Positions 61,061-64,000 of a DNA stretch of 64,000 nt are shown in pieces (within the stretch, counting starts at the first letter, position 1; each line of letters opens with the position of its first letter). The stretch lies in the NCBI GenBank assembly GCA_963794655.1, contig CAWCEV010000006.1, positions 62,001-126,000 of the forward strand, given 5' to 3'. Source of the stretch: Roseiarcus sp963794655 (GTDB lineage: Bacteria; Pseudomonadota; Alphaproteobacteria; Rhizobiales; Beijerinckiaceae). The position numbers and the translations under genes were made by a program. Below the pieces are notes generated by a model. It was not told the origin of the DNA, did no database searches, and worked only from the letters and a program-made list of their open reading frames with translations.

Positions 61061-64000
61061 TTGGGGTATGCCGATCATCAATCGCGCGAGGCGCTCGAAG
61101 GCGCGCGCGCAGCCTCGTCGCCGGTCGAGGCGGCCCTGCCGGGCGACAAGGCGGACGCCGAACTCCCGCCGCGGCTCGACGCCGCCGAGCGGCGCCGGGT
61201 GCTGGTCGAGTGGAACGCGACCGAGGCCGACTATCCGCAAGACAAATGCGTGCACGAACTCGTCGAAGCGCAGGTCGCGCGCACGCCCGATGCGATCGCG
61301 GTCGTTTGCGAACATGAGCGGCTGACCTACGCGGAGCTCAACGCCCGCGCCAACCGCCTCGCCCATCATCTGCGCGCACTCGGCGTGCGGCCTGACGACC
61401 GGGTCGCGATCTCCGCCGAGCGCAGCCTCGAGATGGTGGTCGGCCTTATCGCCATCCACAAGGCAGGCGGCGCATACGTGCCGCTCGATCCGGGCTACCC
61501 CGCCGAGCGGCTGGCCTACATGCTCAGGGACAGCGCGCCCGTCGCGGTATTGACCCACGGCGCGGCGCGGGCTGCGCTCGAAGGGGGCATGGCGGCGCTC
61601 GCGCATCGTCCGCCGATTGTGGGCGTCGATGAGGACAGGTCGTGGAGCGGGAACTCGTCCGCCAACCCCGACCCCGCCGCGGTCGGTCTCACCTCCGGCC
61701 ATCTCTCCCATGTCATCTACACCTCCGGGTCGACGGGGCAGCCCAAGGGGGCGATGAACGAGCACCATGCCCTGGTCAATCGCCTCGTCTGGGGCCAGCG
61801 GGCCTACGGGCTCGGACCCGACGATCGCGTGCTGCAAAAAACGCCGTTCAGCTTCGATGTCTCGGCGTGGGAATTCTTCTGGCCTCTCCTCGCCGGCGCG
61901 GGGCTCGTGATGGCGCGTCCGGGCGGGCACAGGAACCCGGCCTATCTGGTCGAGACCGTCCAGCGCGAGGCCATCACCACTCTGCATTTCGTGCCCTCGA
62001 TGATGGGGGCTTTCCTCGAGGCGGCGGACGCCTCGAGCTGCGCGAGCCTCAAGCGCGTGTTCACGAGCGGCGAAGCGTTGTCCCCTGCGCTTGTGCGGCT
62101 CTTCCATGAGCGGCTTCCCAGCGTCGAGCTGCACAACCTCTACGGACCGACCGAGACTGCGATCGAGGTGACGGCCTGGAGTTCTCCAGGCGTGACCCCG
62201 GCGACGAGTATTCCGATCGGCCGTCCGATCGCGAACACCCGGATCTATATTCTCGACCCTTTTCGCGAACCGGTTCCGATCGGCGAACCGGGCGAGATTC
62301 ATATCGGCGGCGTGCAGGTCGGCCGGGGTTATCTCAACCGGCCTGAGCTGACCGCCGAGCGGTTCATCGCCAATCCGTTCGTTGCGGGAGAGCGGCTCTA
62401 CCGGACGGGCGACCTTGGCCGGTTCCAGCCCGACGGGACGATCGACTATCTCGGCCGCAACGATTTCCAGGTGAAGATTCGCGGCTTCCGGATCGAGCTC
62501 GGCGAGATCGAGGCGCGGCTCGCCGAGCACCCCGGCGTGCGCGAGGCCTTTGTGCTGGCGCGCGAGGACGCGCCCGGCGACAGCCGGCTCGTGGCTTATT
62601 ATACGACGCCTGCGGACGGCGCCGCCCCCGGAGCCGAAGCGCTGCGGGCGCATCTCGCCGCGTGCCTGCCCGAATACATGGTTCCGGCGGCCTATGTCCG
62701 GCTCGAAGCGCTGCCGCTGAACCCAAACGGCAAGCTCGATCGCAGCGCGCTTCCGGCGCCGGACAGAAACGCCTTCGCGACCGCCGGCTACGAGCCGCCG
62801 GAGGGCAAGACCGAGGAAATTCTGGCGGGGATCTGGGCCGCCCTGCTGCGGGTCGAGCGCGTCGGGCGCCACGACAGTTTCTTCGAACTCGGCGGCCACT
62901 CGCTGCTCGGGGTCAGAATGCTCTCTAGGGCGAGGCAGGCGCTGAGCGCGGACCTGCCGCTCGCCGATCTTTTCGCCGCGCCCACTCTCGCCGGGTTTTC
63001 CGCCGCCGTCGAAGCGGGGGCCCGGAGTCCGTTGCCGGCGATCGAACCGAGGGGCCGCGCCGGCGCGCCGCCCCTCTCGTTCGCGCAGCAGCGGCTGTGG
63101 TTCCTGGCGCAGATCGGCGGCGTCAGCGAGGCCTACCACATCCCGGTGAACGTGCGGCTCCGGGGCGAATTGCACAAGCAGGCCCTGCGCCGCGCGCTCG
63201 ACCGCCTGGTCGCGCGGCACGAAGCGCTGCGGACCACCTTTGTCGCTGCGGGCGGTCAGGCGATTCAGCGCATCGCGCCCCCGGATGTCGGGTTTGCGCT
63301 CGAGGAACATGACCTCGCAGGCGAGCGCGATCCTGAAGCGGCGTTGCAGAGGCTGATCGCCGAGGAGAGTGCGGCCGCGTTTGATCTCGAGCGCGGCCCG
63401 CTCGCGCGAGGACGGCTCATCCGGCTCGGCGACCGCGATCATGCGCTTCTGATCACCCTGCACCATATCGTCTCCGACGGGTGGTCGACCGGCGTTCTCA
63501 ATCGCGAGTTAAGCGCGCTCTACGCCGCGTTCAGCGGCGGACGGGCCGATCCGCTGCCCGATCTTTCGATCCAATATGCGGATTACGCGGTCTGGCAGCG
63601 CCGCTGGCTCTCCGAGGCAATGCGCCGCGAGCAGGCCGACTACTGGCTGCGCACGCTTGCCGGCGCGCCGGCGGTCCTTAATCTGCCGCTCGATCGCCCG
63701 CGTCCGCCCAAGCAGGACTACGCCGGCGCGGCCCTGCCCATCGAGTTCGACGAGCGCCTCACGACCGCCTTGAAGGCCCTGTGCCTGCGGCGCGGGACGA
63801 CGCTCTTCATGACGATATTGGCGGGCTGGGCGGCGCTGCTGTCGCGACTCTCCGGCCAGGAAGACGTGGTGATCGGGGCGGCCGCCGCCAATCGCGGCCG
63901 GGTCGAGATCGAGCCCCTGATCGGCTTCTTCGTCAACAGCCTGGCGCTCCGGATCGACCTCACCGGCGATCCTTCGGTCGGAGAGCTTCTGGACCGGGTC
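61061..64000 (+). CDS. Non-ribosomal peptide synthetase, first module (A-T-C), 3' truncated
   Basis: At least 980 residues of an NRPS. A condensation-adenylation linker (LPPRLDAAERRRVLVEWN) leads into an adenylation domain with YTSGSTGQPKG (61718), NLYGPTE and YRTGDLGR. A thiolation domain follows (LGGHSLLG, 62888), then a condensation domain with HHIVSDGWS (63461) and IGFFVNSLALR, cut by the window end. The pocket residues read D-V-W-H-F-S-L-I-E-K, close to the serine code. No stop precedes this frame back into the upstream transferase gene, and there is no ATG start; TTG 61061 is a guess. No complete condensation domain precedes the adenylation domain. Confidence 0.85.
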   Translation, partial: MGYADHQSREALEGARAASSPVEAALPGDKADAELPPRLDAAERRRVLVEWNATEADYPQDKCVHELVEAQVARTPDAIAVVCEHERLTYAELNARANRLAHHLRALGVRPDDRVAISAERSLEMVVGLIAIHKAGGAYVPLDPGYPAERLAYMLRDSAPVAVLTHGAARAALEGGMAALAHRPPIVGVDEDRSWSGNSSANPDPAAVGLTSGHLSHVIYTSGSTGQPKGAMNEHHALVNRLVWGQRAYGLGPDDRVLQKTPFSFDVSAWEFFWPLLAGAGLVMARPGGHRNPAYLVETVQREAITTLHFVPSMMGAFLEAADASSCASLKRVFTSGEALSPALVRLFHERLPSVELHNLYGPTETAIEVTAWSSPGVTPATSIPIGRPIANTRIYILDPFREPVPIGEPGEIHIGGVQVGRGYLNRPELTAERFIANPFVAGERLYRTGDLGRFQPDGTIDYLGRNDFQVKIRGFRIELGEIEARLAEHPGVREAFVLAREDAPGDSRLVAYYTTPADGAAPGAEALRAHLAACLPEYMVPAAYVRLEALPLNPNGKLDRSALPAPDRNAFATAGYEPPEGKTEEILAGIWAALLRVERVGRHDSFFELGGHSLLGVRMLSRARQALSADLPLADLFAAPTLAGFSAAVEAGARSPLPAIEPRGRAGAPPLSFAQQRLWFLAQIGGVSEAYHIPVNVRLRGELHKQALRRALDRLVARHEALRTTFVAAGGQAIQRIAPPDVGFALEEHDLAGERDPEAALQRLIAEESAAAFDLERGPLARGRLIRLGDRDHALLITLHHIVSDGWSTGVLNRELSALYAAFSGGRADPLPDLSIQYADYAVWQRRWLSEAMRREQADYWLRTLAGAPAVLNLPLDRPRPPKQDYAGAALPIEFDERLTTALKALCLRRGTTLFMTILAGWAALLSRLSGQEDVVIGAAAANRGRVEIEPLIGFFVNSLALRIDLTGDPSVGELLDRV

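Noticed and set aside
60938..63466. 842-aa open frame antisense to the NRPS
   Set aside because: It mirrors adenylation and condensation domains whose motifs are clear on the plus strand.

Overview
The window is GC-rich, gene-dense chromosomal DNA, apparently from an alphaproteobacterium of the order Hyphomicrobiales (Rhizobiales). The signs are the family content and gene order: hisB-hisH-hisA-hisF, ubiE-ubiB-coaBC-dut, glcDEF, lutABC, DUF1272 and DUF3297 proteins, a periplasmic sugar-uptake operon under a LacI-type regulator, and a form II CoxL-like molybdoenzyme. No rRNA, tRNA, CRISPR array or transposase was seen. Both ends cut genes: an acyl-CoA synthetase on the left and a non-ribosomal peptide synthetase (NRPS) on the right.

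Layout. 1-4.4 kb: acyl-CoA synthetase, then two AT-rich orphan genes that look acquired, then ftsH. 4.8-16.7 kb: mostly single genes, namely a methyltransferase, rpmB, eda, a Kef-type antiporter, a NodB-like protein, a PdxI/YdbC reductase, an SDR/DMT-transporter pair, a membrane hydroxylase, marC, xylB and a cold-shock gene. 16.9-22.6 kb: an amine/amino-acid oxidase, a glutaryl-CoA dehydrogenase/CoA-transferase pair, a LOG protein and sodB. 22.8-32.5 kb: glycolate oxidase glcDEF and L-lactate oxidase lutABC, which flank a fascin-like secreted protein and pncB. 32.7-36.6 kb: a small protein with a PEP-CTERM-like tail, an L,D-transpeptidase and conserved unknowns. 36.7-44.7 kb: an ABC sugar importer, sugar isomerase, phytanoyl-CoA-dioxygenase-like enzyme and MocA dehydrogenase. 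Their shared promoter carries a perfect 14-bp LacI-type palindrome right after the -10, next to the divergent lacI gene. 45-47.3 kb: an orphan CoxL-like subunit. 47.5-56.3 kb: housekeeping run hisBHAF, ubiE, ubiB, coaBC, dut, an Rrf2 regulator and cysK. 56.6-64 kb: small conserved genes, rpsT, a TPR/aspartyl-protease protein, a PRC-barrel protein, a phosphopantetheinyl transferase and an NRPS whose first adenylation domain reads as serine-specific.

How the genes work together. GlcDEF and LutABC feed two- and three-carbon hydroxyacids into central metabolism. The GcdH/CoA-transferase pair handles glutaryl-CoA. The LacI operon imports and oxidises an unidentified carbohydrate. The phosphopantetheinyl transferase next to the NRPS is the natural activator of its carrier domains.

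Most unusual signals: two arrays of roughly 21-bp repeats placed just 3' of coxL-like and cysK, each followed by TTTATCAAC; the dioxygenase inside a sugar operon; the low-GC gene pair; and the irregular NRPS 5' end. Promoter and hairpin calls were made by eye.
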